A DNA stretch of 64,000 bases, from assembly GCF_030700285.1 (NCBI RefSeq), contig NZ_JAUYZJ010000002.1, positions 186,001 to 250,000 on the forward strand. The letters run 5' to 3'. Below the pieces are notes generated by a model that worked only from the letters and a program-made list of their open reading frames with translations, was not told the DNA's origin and did not search any database. Of this stretch, positions 36,950-46,483 are shown piece by piece. Position 1 is the first letter of the stretch, and each line of letters starts with the position of its first letter. Made by a program: the position numbers and the translations under genes. This stretch comes from Methylobacterium sp. NEAU K (GTDB lineage: Bacteria > Pseudomonadota > Alphaproteobacteria > Rhizobiales > Beijerinckiaceae).

Positions 36950-38751
36950 CAGGCGTGGAGCTGGCGCGGTGCGGCGGGCAGGCGCACGATGAAGCGGGCG
37001 CCGCGGATCGTCGGCTCGCCGTCCTCGTCCGGCGCGCCGGGGCGATTCTCGGCGCGAATCGTGCCGCGATGGGCCTGCACGATCTGGCGGGAGATCGAGA
37101 GGCCGAGCCCGGAATTCTGCCCGAAGCCCTGCTCAGGCCGGTCGGTGTAGAAGCGCTCAAAGATCCGCTCCAGGGCATGCTCGGGGATGCCCGGCCCCTC
37201 ATCCTCGCAGACCAGCTCGATCTCGCCGCGCACCCGGCGCAGGGCCACGCGCACCTTGGCATCGGAGGGGGAGAACGAGCGGGCATTGTCGAGGAGATTG
37301 TTGACCACCTGTCCCAGCCGGCTGTCATGGCCGATGATCGTGAAGGGCGAATCCTGCTCTGAAAGCGACTCCACGTCGAGCTGGATCAGGCAATCCTTGG
37401 GGCGCCGGCGCTCGTTGGCCACCGATACCACGGTGGTCAGCAGCTTTCTGAGATCGACGCGCCGCGCCTCGGCGCGGGCCAGCTCGGCATCGAGGCGTGA
37501 GGCGTCGGCGATATCGCTGATCAGCCGGTCGAGCCGCTTCACGTCGTGCTGGATGATCGCCATCAGCCTGCCGCGCGAATCGTCCGACTTGGCGAGCGGC
37601 AGGGTCTCGACCGCGCTCCGCAGCGACGTGAGCGGGTTCTTCAGCTCGTGGCTGACATCCGCGGCGAAGCTCTCGATCGCGTCGATGCGCCGGTAGAGCG
37701 CCTGCGTCATGTCGCGCAGCGCGCCGGAGAGATGGCCGATCTCGTCGGTGCGCTCGGTGAAGTCGGGGATCTCCTCGCGGGTCTTGATGCCCATGCGGAC
37801 CTTCTCGGCGGCCTCCGCGAGGCGGCGGACCGGGCCCGCGATGGCCCCGGCGAGCAACGCCGAGAGCACGACCATCACCGCGGAGGCGACGAGAAACACC
37901 TGAAGCAGGCCGAATCGCTCCGAGGCGATCACGCGGTCGATCGAGTCGCCCTGTGTCGAGAGCAGCAGCGCGCCGCGCACGGAACCGGCGCGATGGATCG
38001 GCACCGCCACCGACACGGTGGTCTCGCCGAGCTTGTTGCGGCGGACCAGGCTGCCGCGATTGCCCCCGAGCGCCGCCTGGACTTCCCGGAGCGAATGGCC
38101 GTTGACCGGCCCGGTGTCCTCGGGCTGCGCGGTCCGGCTGCCGAACAGGCCGCTCAGCTTGGTCTGGACCGCCTGGAAGGCGGATTCGAGCATCCCCGCC
38201 TTGTGCGGCGCGGCCGCGATCGGGTCGGCGCGGCCCGCATCGCCGCGCTTGAACAGGGTCCGCGTATCGAACAGGAGGCCGCCCTCCTGGTCGTAGACCC
38301 GGGCGCGGTTGCCGGTGGGGGTGACCAGCCGCGACAGCAGCGGCGCCACCTTCTCGGGGTTGAGCGAGAAGGCGAGCGGCTGCGATTCCTCCTCGGTGGC
38401 CTCGCCCGCCTGCTGCTGGAGGAGCTTGTCGGGGTCGATGCGGATCGTGTCGGTGTCCACCGATGCCGAGGCCGCGATGGCACCGGCGATGATCTCGCCC
38501 TGGATCGCGAGGCTCTGGATCCGTGCCTGAATCAGTCCCTGCCGGAACTGGTTGAGGTAGAGGAAGCCGACGAGCAGCGCGATCAGCCCGACGAGGTTGA
38601 GCACGACGATGCGGCGCGTCAGGCTCGACGAGGCGCGCTGGCCGATGGAATCCCACAGGGCGCGCGGCCAAGCGAGCGGCCGGGAGAGGGTCTGGGTGAA
38701 CGAGGCGCGGGGCGGGGCGTCCTCGGCCTGGGCGGGGGTACGGGTGGTCAC
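36949..38751 (-). CDS. chvG: Sensor histidine kinase ChvG
   Basis: A 600-residue membrane kinase. TM1 is at ~47-67; a ~220-residue periplasmic stimulus-sensing domain follows; TM2 is at ~285-305; then a HAMP domain, the dimerisation/phosphoacceptor helix DVSHELKNPLTSLRSAVE with His368, and a HATPase_c domain with N-box LGQVVNNLLDNARSFS and G-box GEGPGI-like EDEGPGIPEHALERIFERF. Orthologues (ChvG/ExoS/BvrS) sense acid or envelope signals in rhizobia. The start is GTG. It lies 16 nt after chvI and overlaps hprK by one base. Confidence 0.95.
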   Translation of the reverse strand: MTTRTPAQAEDAPPRASFTQTLSRPLAWPRALWDSIGQRASSSLTRRIVVLNLVGLIALLVGFLYLNQFRQGLIQARIQSLAIQGEIIAGAIAASASVDTDTIRIDPDKLLQQQAGEATEEESQPLAFSLNPEKVAPLLSRLVTPTGNRARVYDQEGGLLFDTRTLFKRGDAGRADPIAAAPHKAGMLESAFQAVQTKLSGLFGSRTAQPEDTGPVNGHSLREVQAALGGNRGSLVRRNKLGETTVSVAVPIHRAGSVRGALLLSTQGDSIDRVIASERFGLLQVFLVASAVMVVLSALLAGAIAGPVRRLAEAAEKVRMGIKTREEIPDFTERTDEIGHLSGALRDMTQALYRRIDAIESFAADVSHELKNPLTSLRSAVETLPLAKSDDSRGRLMAIIQHDVKRLDRLISDIADASRLDAELARAEARRVDLRKLLTTVVSVANERRRPKDCLIQLDVESLSEQDSPFTIIGHDSRLGQVVNNLLDNARSFSPSDAKVRVALRRVRGEIELVCEDEGPGIPEHALERIFERFYTDRPEQGFGQNSGLGLSISRQIVQAHRGTIRAENRPGAPDEDGEPTIRGARFIVRLPAAPRQLHA

Positions 38752-38767
38752 GTGGCGGATCCTGGGA

Positions 38768-39478
38768 TCACGCCTCCTTGAATCGATAGCCGACGCCGTA
38801 GAGCGTCTCGATCATGTCGAAGCTCTGATCGGTCACCTTGAACTTCTTGCGCAGGCGCTTGATGTGGCTGTCGATGGTGCGGTCGTCAACGTAGACTTGG
38901 TCGTCGTAGGCCGCATCCATGAGGGCGTTGCGGCTCTTCACCACGCCGGGGCGGTGGGCCAGCGCCTGGAGGATCAGGAATTCCGTGACGGTGAGCGTCA
39001 CGGGCTCGCCCTTCCAGGTGCAAGTGTGGCGTTCTGGATCCATCATCAGAGAGCCGCGCTCCAGCGAGCGGGCCGCCACCTCGGCCTCGCCCCGCGGGGT
39101 GGCACCGGGCGCCTCCTTGGCGAAGCGACGCAGCACCGCCTTCACGCGCTCCACCAGCAGGCGCTGTGAGAACGGCTTATGGATGAAGTCGTCCGCGCCC
39201 ATCTTGAGCCCGAACAATTCGTCGATCTCCTCGTCCTTCGAGGTCAGGAAGATCACCGGAAGGTCGGATTTCTGCCGCAGGCGCCTGAGAAGTTCCATGC
39301 CGTCCATGCGCGGCATCTTGATGTCGAAGATGGCGAGATCGGGCGGGGAATGCCGCAGACCGTCGAGCGCGGAGGCGCCGTCCGTGTAGGTCTGGATGCG
39401 GTAGCCTTCGGTCTCAAGCGCGATCGACACGGAGGTGAGAATGTTCCGGTCGTCGTCGACGAGGGCGATGGTCGGCAT
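38768..39478 (-). CDS. chvI: Response regulator ChvI
   Basis: A 236-residue OmpR/PhoB-type regulator. The receiver domain has the acidic cluster Asp8-Asp10 in LVDDDRN, phosphoacceptor Asp52 in [11 protein letters not shown], and Lys in HKPFSQRLL. The C-terminal winged helix (~130-236) includes [15 protein letters not shown], the DNA-recognition element. ChvI controls succinoglycan, motility and acid response genes in relatives. The ATG at 39478 gives the standard start [10 protein letters not shown]. It heads the minus-strand chvI-chvG-hprK-EIIA set and is divergent from the HugZ-like gene. Confidence 0.95.
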   Translation of the reverse strand: MPTIALVDDDRNILTSVSIALETEGYRIQTYTDGASALDGLRHSPPDLAIFDIKMPRMDGMELLRRLRQKSDLPVIFLTSKDEEIDELFGLKMGADDFIHKPFSQRLLVERVKAVLRRFAKEAPGATPRGEAEVAARSLERGSLMMDPERHTCTWKGEPVTLTVTEFLILQALAHRPGVVKSRNALMDAAYDDQVYVDDRTIDSHIKRLRKKFKVTDQSFDMIETLYGVGYRFKEA

Positions 39479-39766
39479 GCGCGGTCCCTGACTGAACGGG
39501 CTCAAGCGCGGTCCCGGCTGTTGGCGCGGGCCGCGCTACGTCCCGGCCCCGAGGGGCAGGCGGAAGCGCGAACGTGGCCGGTTTCGGCGCTGGCCGGTTC
39601 GCGCGGAGGGACAGGTGCTTTAGTACGGGCGATCGGAAAAAGCGAGCGGCGGTCATAGCTTGGCCGTAACGGCCGATCTGACGCGGGCCAGACTCCTCGT
39701 GCGCCGGACACTAGACCGCTAACGTGGCGGGGGCGTGTCGCAGCATTCGGAAACGGGAGAGACCTG

Positions 39767-40552
39767 ATGGGCGAATCGATCACGGACGAGGCCGGGAAAC
39801 GGGAGCCCGCCCGTCCGCTCCCGGCGGCCGAGGCGCCATTCGACGCCATAGGCCTGTCGCGGACCCTGCTGCGGAGCATCCGTTCGGGCGCCCTGGCGAC
39901 CGTCGATCCGGACGGGACGCCCTTCGCCTCCCTGGTGACCATCGCCACGGATTCGGACGGCACCCCGCTGATGCTGCTGTCGCGGCTCTCGGCGCATACG
40001 CGCAACCTGCTGGCCGACCCGCGCTGCTCGCTGCTGTTCGCACAGGGCGGCAAGGGCGATCCCCTCGCCCATCCGCGGCTCACCGTGGTCGGCCGCGCCG
40101 CCCAGACCACCGCGCCGCAGGCACGCGAGCGCTTCCTCGCCCGCCATCCGAAGGCCAAGCTCTACGCCGACTTCCCGGATTTCGGCTTCTTCGCGCTGGC
40201 CCCGGAGGCCGGGCATCTCAACGGCGGCTTCGCCAAGGCCGCGACCCTGACCCGCGACGAACTGCTCCTCGACCTCACCGGGGCGGAAGCGGTGGTCGCG
40301 GCGGAGCGCGGGGCGGTCGAGCACATGAACGCCGATCATGCGGACGCTCTGGCTCTCTACGCCGCCGGCTCCGGCGCCGAAGCGGGCCTGCCCTGGCGGC
40401 TCACCGGTCTCGACCCGGAGGGCCTGGACCTGATGGCCGGCGAACGGACTGCGCGCGTGACCTACCCGGAGCAGGTCTCGGACATGGGCGCCCTCCGGAA
40501 AAGCCTCGTGGCGATGGCGACGCAGGCGCGTGGCGCTGCCGCCGGAACCTGA
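39767..40552 (+). CDS. HugZ-type pyridoxamine 5'-phosphate oxidase-like protein with DUF2470 domain
   Basis: A 261-residue protein. Residues ~28-175 form the split-barrel flavin/heme-binding domain (SGALATVDPDGTPFASLVTIATD, RCSLLFAQ, PRLTVVGRA). The C-terminal ~85 residues are DUF2470, with AVEHMNADHADAL as its hallmark His-rich helix. HugZ/HutZ relatives bind or degrade heme in iron acquisition; others bind flavin. No heme transporter is adjacent, so heme use is inferred from family only. The ATG at 39767 follows GGGAGAG. Confidence 0.88.
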   Translation: MGESITDEAGKREPARPLPAAEAPFDAIGLSRTLLRSIRSGALATVDPDGTPFASLVTIATDSDGTPLMLLSRLSAHTRNLLADPRCSLLFAQGGKGDPLAHPRLTVVGRAAQTTAPQARERFLARHPKAKLYADFPDFGFFALAPEAGHLNGGFAKAATLTRDELLLDLTGAEAVVAAERGAVEHMNADHADALALYAAGSGAEAGLPWRLTGLDPEGLDLMAGERTARVTYPEQVSDMGALRKSLVAMATQARGAAAGT

Positions 40553-40624
40553 CCGACGCACCTGCAACGCTGGTGATCGCAGAAAAGCATGGCGAAGTGC
40601 CGCGCGGTGCACCATATCCGCGCT

Positions 40625-40825
40625 ATGAGCGAGATCCAGACAGACACCTACCCCTTCAGCCTCGACGTGCAGCCGGTCGGCGAGGGCGGCTCCATGTACC
40701 AGTGGAGCATCCGCAAGCACGGCAAGTTGCATCAGCGCTCGGATCGGAAGCACCCGACCGAAGCGAAGGCCCGCTCCCACGGCGAGGCCGAGATCGAGCG
40801 CCTGATCCGCGACCGCGGCCGCTGA
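40625..40825 (+). CDS. Small hypothetical protein (66 aa)
   Basis: I do not recognise this gene by function. The peptide MSEIQTDTYPFSLDVQPVGE continues with MYQWSIRKHGKLHQRSD and a charged C-terminal helix (EAKARSHGEAEIERLIRDRG). It looks like a soluble small domain with a W-x-I-R strand followed by a helix. Similar short proteins occur in Methylobacterium. The ATG at 40625 is preferred over one at 40589, since it starts the structured part. It stands between the HugZ-like gene and lepA on the same strand. Confidence 0.65.
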   Translation: MSEIQTDTYPFSLDVQPVGEGGSMYQWSIRKHGKLHQRSDRKHPTEAKARSHGEAEIERLIRDRGR

Positions 40826-41069
40826 TCGGCCGTCCGGGTCAAGCCTGACGGCTCGATGCTTCAGATGGGCGGGGGCTGGATGAATGCCGGCTCCCGCAGC
40901 CTGATTCGGACGATTGCGGCCCGCCGCTGCCCGGTGTCCCGGTAGGGCGGAACCATCCGTCGCGCTTGGCGCGTTCCCGCGGCGCTGCTATCTCGCGCGT
41001 GAGCCGATCCATCCGAACACGCCCAGACGTCAGACGGTGCGCGCCGTCGCGCGCCCGAACGGAATGCCG

Positions 41070-42872
<1,803 letters not shown>

Positions 42873-42893
42873 GGCGTTTCTTGCCTCAGCCGT

Positions 42894-42929
42894 GTCATTC
42901 CAGGGCCGCAAAGCGGAGCCCGGAATGAC
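42894..42929. repeat. GTCATTCC...GGAATGAC palindromic repeat between lepA and cytochrome c gene
   Basis: GTCATTCC (42894-42901) pairs perfectly with GGAATGAC (42922-42929), and the inner parts (GGGC, GCCC) extend the stem. This resembles the dispersed GTCATTCCGGG palindromes known across Alphaproteobacteria. A smaller hairpin, TGAGGC/GCCTCA (42870-42888), starts at the lepA stop itself. Together they probably end transcription between the converging genes. Confidence 0.7.
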
Positions 42930-42949
42930 GTCGGGAATTGACTAAACGT

Positions 42950-43267
42950 CTAGCCCGGCGGCAGCACGTCGATCTGGATGCCGCTGTAATACGCCGCCAG
43001 GTTCGCGATATCCGCGTCCGACAGTTCCTTGGCGACCACGTTCATGATCTCGTTCGAACGCTTGCCGTCCCGGTACTCGGTGAGCGCCTTGACCAGATAG
43101 GGCTCCACCTGCCCGGCGAGGTTCGGCGCCTCCGGCAGCTTCGAGAGGCCGTCCATCCCGTGGCAGGTCTGGCAGGCCGTCGCGCGCTTCTTGCCCAGCG
43201 CCGCGTCGCCCGCCTGGGCGGAGAACGGGACGAGCGTGGCAGCGAGGAGGAGAAGCGGGCGGATCAT
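42950..43267 (-). CDS. Class I c-type cytochrome (periplasmic)
   Basis: A 105-residue protein. The signal peptide MIRPLLLLAATLVPFSAQA is followed by a mono-heme domain with C-x-x-C-H (CQTCHG, Cys32-His36) and the C-terminal SDADIANLAAYYSG helix. The axial Met is probably in NEIMNVVA. It would carry electrons in the periplasm. It lies 152 nt downstream of the sorbosone-dehydrogenase-like gene on the same strand, a pairing consistent with electron acceptance from that enzyme. Confidence 0.93.
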   Translation of the reverse strand: MIRPLLLLAATLVPFSAQAGDAALGKKRATACQTCHGMDGLSKLPEAPNLAGQVEPYLVKALTEYRDGKRSNEIMNVVAKELSDADIANLAAYYSGIQIDVLPPG

Positions 43268-43382
43268 CGGCGGGACTCGGGTTGCGCGTCGGTGCTATCC
43301 TCCCCGTTGCCGGGGGGAGCTTGAGGTGGGGTCATGCGGGAGGCACCGCGGGGCCTCCTCCTGGGATCACCCCCATCCTGGA

Positions 43383-43405
43383 TCCCTCCCCGCGAGGGGG
43401 AGGGA
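43383..43405. repeat. CCCTCCCC/GGGGAGGG hairpin repeat
   Basis: TCCCTCCCC (43383-43391) and GGGGAGGGA (43397-43405) form a perfect 9-bp stem with a 5-nt loop, 15 nt after the sugar-dehydrogenase-like stop. A related shorter hairpin, CTCCCC...GGGGAG, occurs near 43301-43321. No T-run follows, so it looks like a dispersed intergenic repeat that may tune the downstream cytochrome gene. Confidence 0.6.
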
Positions 43406-43419
43406 AGCGTCGCAGAAAA

Positions 43420-44703
43420 CTACTTCTCGTACGAGATCCGGTAGATCGCCCCGGCGGAATCGTCCGAGACCAGCAGCGAGCCGTCGAGCATCACCGCCAC
43501 GTCCACCGGCCGCCCGAGATACTCGCCGTCGCCGGTCAGCCACCCTTCCGCGAACGGCTTGACCGGCCCGAGCTTCCCGTCAGCCCCCATAGGCGCGAAC
43601 ATCACCCGGGCGCCCACGGGCTCGGTGCGGTTCCAGGAGCCGTGCTCGGCGATGAAGATGCCGCCCTTGTAGGGCGCCGGGAACTGCTTGCCGTTGTAGA
43701 AGGTCATGCCGAGATCGGCCGCGTGCGGCGCCAATTCGGCAACCGGCGCGACCACGTCCGCGGGCGGGGTCTGGTCCTTGTACTCGACGGTGCGCACCGC
43801 GCCGCCGCCGTACCAGGGGAACCCGAAATTCTCGCCGGCCTTGGTGGCGTGGTTCAGCTCGCCCGGCGGGGTGTCGTCGCCCATGCCGTCGACCTGATTG
43901 TCGGTGAACCAGAGCGACTTGTCGGTGGCGAAATCCATGCCCACCGAGTTGCGGATGCCGGTGGCGAAGACTTCGCGATTCTTGCCGTCGGCGTCGATGC
44001 GGATGATGCCGCCGATGCCGGCCTTCCGGTACAGGTCGAGCTTCTCGGGCGGCGGCACGTTGTAGGGCTGGCCCAGCGCGATGTAGGTCTTGCCGTCCGG
44101 CCCGACCCGGCAGACCCGGGCGGTGTGGTTGAAGCTCTCCTCGGCAGCGGGGATGAGCGCGCCTTCCTTGACCAGGATGCCGGCGGCGACATCCGGATTC
44201 TCGTAGAAGAATTCGGCGGCCGGGAAGGCGAGAACCCGGTTCTGCTCGACGACGGTGAGCACACCGTCCTTCGAGAAGCAGACGCCGTTGGGGATCTTGA
44301 ACGTGATGCCCGGCGCGAAGGCGCGGACCTCGTCGGCGACCCGGTCCTTGTCGCGGTCGGTGACCGTGTAGACCTTGTTCTTGCGGGTGCCCACGAACAG
44401 CACGCCGGCATTGGGGCCGACCGCGATGGCGCGGGCGTCCGGCACCACGGCGTAGAGGTCGATCTTGAAGCCCTCGGGCAGCTTGATCTTGGTGAGCGTC
44501 TTGCGGATCGCGTCGGCGCGCCGGCCGGTCTGCGGGATCTCGGGGGCGGCCTGGGTGTCCGTGCTGTGGAAGCCCTGGAGCTTCTCCAGGTCGTCGGTCT
44601 TGGTCTTCGTCTCGGCCGGGGCAGCGCCCTGCGCCAGGGCCGGCAAGGCAAGCGCGGGCATGGCGACGCCCGCCCACAGAGCGGCGATGATAACGGATCG
44701 CAT
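43420..44703 (-). CDS. L-sorbosone dehydrogenase-like PQQ/aldose sugar dehydrogenase beta-propeller
   Basis: A 427-residue secreted protein (signal MRSVIIAALWAGVAMPALALPALAQ). The mature part is a six-bladed beta-propeller: LPEGFKIDLYAVVPDARAIAVGP, NGVCFSKDGVLTVVEQNRVLAF, GKTYIALGQPYNVPPPEK, ATGIRNSVGMDFA and FIAEHGSWNR. These are typical of soluble glucose dehydrogenase/sorbosone dehydrogenase relatives that use PQQ and pass electrons to a cytochrome. Substrate and cofactor are not proven. The ATG at 44703 begins the signal peptide. The cytochrome c gene follows. Confidence 0.88.
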   Translation of the reverse strand: MRSVIIAALWAGVAMPALALPALAQGAAPAETKTKTDDLEKLQGFHSTDTQAAPEIPQTGRRADAIRKTLTKIKLPEGFKIDLYAVVPDARAIAVGPNAGVLFVGTRKNKVYTVTDRDKDRVADEVRAFAPGITFKIPNGVCFSKDGVLTVVEQNRVLAFPAAEFFYENPDVAAGILVKEGALIPAAEESFNHTARVCRVGPDGKTYIALGQPYNVPPPEKLDLYRKAGIGGIIRIDADGKNREVFATGIRNSVGMDFATDKSLWFTDNQVDGMGDDTPPGELNHATKAGENFGFPWYGGGAVRTVEYKDQTPPADVVAPVAELAPHAADLGMTFYNGKQFPAPYKGGIFIAEHGSWNRTEPVGARVMFAPMGADGKLGPVKPFAEGWLTGDGEYLGRPVDVAVMLDGSLLVSDDSAGAIYRISYEK

Positions 44704-44816
44704 AGGTCTTCGTCCTCCCGGCCGCCCTTGGTGTCGGGCGCTTGCCGGCTCGGACATAAGCCACGCCTGCGGACGGGCAAGTTGCACTCGTGACGAGGCC
44801 GCTCGCCTGTCGCCCG

Positions 44817-46319
44817 TCAGGCGACCTTGCGCGGCACGAGACGCTCGCTTCCGAGCGCGGCATCGGCGCCGGAGAGGCCGGACTCGGTGTACTCGGCGTC
44901 CTCGTTGACCCGCCAGACATCGTGCCGGCGCCGGCCGCAGAGGATGTTCTCCACGGTCAGCATCGCGGTCATCATGGCGTGGTCCTGGTTGTTGTACTTG
45001 TGCATGCCGTTGCGGCCGACGAGGTGCAGGCTCGGGAAGTCCCGTTCCAGCTCGCGCCGCACGGTGACGACGTGGCCGGCATAATCCTCGTCGTAGACCG
45101 GGTAGGCCTTGGGCTGCCGGACCACGCAGGCATCGACCACGTCGGCCGGGTCGATCAGCCCGATCTGGCCGATCTCGCGCTTGGCCAGCGCCACGAGCGC
45201 GTCGTCCGAAGCGGTCCAGAGCCCGTCGCCCTCGAAGCAGAAATACTCGAGACCCAGGCAGGTATGGTCCGCATCCGGGACCATCTCGGGCGACCACGAG
45301 CGGAAATTCTGCACGCGCCCGACCTGAACCGACGGATCGTGGATGTAGATCCAGTTGTCGGGGAAGTCCTTCTGTGACTTGGCGATCAGCGCCACGGTCA
45401 GGAAGTCGCGGTACTTGAGCGCCCGCGCGTTGAAGGTGCTGAGCGGGCGCGGCCGGATCGCGTCCACGAGTTCGCGCACGGGCGCCGACGAGATCACGTG
45501 GCGGGCCGTGAAGGTCTCGCGGCTGCCGTCGGCGCGGCGGGCCGCCACCGTCCAGATGCCGGTGCCGGCGTCGAAGGCGAGGGAATCGACGCCGCGATCT
45601 AGGAGCACCCGGCCGCCCTGGGCCTGGATCTTGGCGGCGGCGGCCTCCCACATCATGCCGGGGCCGCGGCGGGGGTAGCGGAACGACTCGATCAGCGTCT
45701 TGATGACCGGGCCGTCCGTCCGGGGGGCCTTGCGCAGGCCGAGCGAGCGCTTGACCCCGTCGCGGATCGCCGCACCGAGATCGAGCCCCTTGATGCGCTG
45801 CGCCGCCCAATCCGCCGAGATCGCATCGCACGACATGCCCCAGACCTTCTCGGTGTAGGTCTTGAAGAAGATCGAGAACAGGCGCTCGCCGAACTGGTTG
45901 CGGACCCACTGGTGGAAGTTCTTCGGCTCGCGCACGGGTCGCATGCGGGCGAAGAGGTAGGAGGCAACGCAGGCCGCGCTGGTGAAGAGGCCGAGATTCT
46001 TCAGAGCCTCGAAGGCCTTGAGCGGATAGGCGTAATATCGGCCGCGGTAATAGATCCGCGACAGCCGCGGGCGCTCGATGAAGTCGTTCGGCAGGATTTC
46101 ATCCCAGAGATCGACCACCGCCTTGGACTTCGAGAAGAAGCGATGGCCTCCGATGTCGAACAGGTAGCCGTTGTGCGAGACGGTGCGCGAGATACCCCCG
46201 ACCTGCGCCGGATCGCGCTCGAGGACGGTGACCGACCGCCCCTGCTTCGACAGCAGGTAGGCGGCCGTGAGGCCCGCGGGCCCCGCGCCGATCACCAGCG
46301 TCTCGGTGTGGTGGCTCAT
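44817..46319 (-). CDS. FAD-dependent amine oxidase/UDP-galactopyranose mutase-like oxidoreductase
   Basis: A 500-residue flavoprotein. The N-terminal dinucleotide fold is LVIGAGPAGLTAAYLLSKQG (8-27) with VLERD as the ribose-binding acidic end, then GGISRTV and FDIGGHRFFSK. VGRNGMHKYNNQDHAMMTAML near the C-terminus contacts the flavin. The arrangement matches the NAD(P)/FAD-dependent oxidoreductases related to UDP-galactopyranose mutase and protoporphyrinogen oxidase, often encoded near polysaccharide genes. The substrate is unknown. The ATG at 46319 follows CGGAGC. It is divergent from the multi-pass membrane protein gene; an inverted repeat TTAAGGA/TCCTTAA (46386-46423) lies between. Confidence 0.87.
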   Translation of the reverse strand: MSHHTETLVIGAGPAGLTAAYLLSKQGRSVTVLERDPAQVGGISRTVSHNGYLFDIGGHRFFSKSKAVVDLWDEILPNDFIERPRLSRIYYRGRYYAYPLKAFEALKNLGLFTSAACVASYLFARMRPVREPKNFHQWVRNQFGERLFSIFFKTYTEKVWGMSCDAISADWAAQRIKGLDLGAAIRDGVKRSLGLRKAPRTDGPVIKTLIESFRYPRRGPGMMWEAAAAKIQAQGGRVLLDRGVDSLAFDAGTGIWTVAARRADGSRETFTARHVISSAPVRELVDAIRPRPLSTFNARALKYRDFLTVALIAKSQKDFPDNWIYIHDPSVQVGRVQNFRSWSPEMVPDADHTCLGLEYFCFEGDGLWTASDDALVALAKREIGQIGLIDPADVVDACVVRQPKAYPVYDEDYAGHVVTVRRELERDFPSLHLVGRNGMHKYNNQDHAMMTAMLTVENILCGRRRHDVWRVNEDAEYTESGLSGADAALGSERLVPRKVA

Positions 46320-46483
46320 CCCGTGCTCCGGCTGGCATTTCGGCCGGATCGCGCACCGGCTCGGCCGGAGATTGAACGAGGATGGTTAAGGATCCCCATC
46401 ACGGCGCATTGACTGGTCCTTAAGCGTATGGCGGCACGTTTCGCCAGGCGCTGGTCCGCAGCGCGCACGGGACTCTGAAGCCG

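Noticed and set aside
36284..37150. 288-residue plus-strand frame opposite hprK and chvG
   Set aside because: The minus strand encodes HprK with Walker A and the ChvG ATPase domain, while this frame has no motif.
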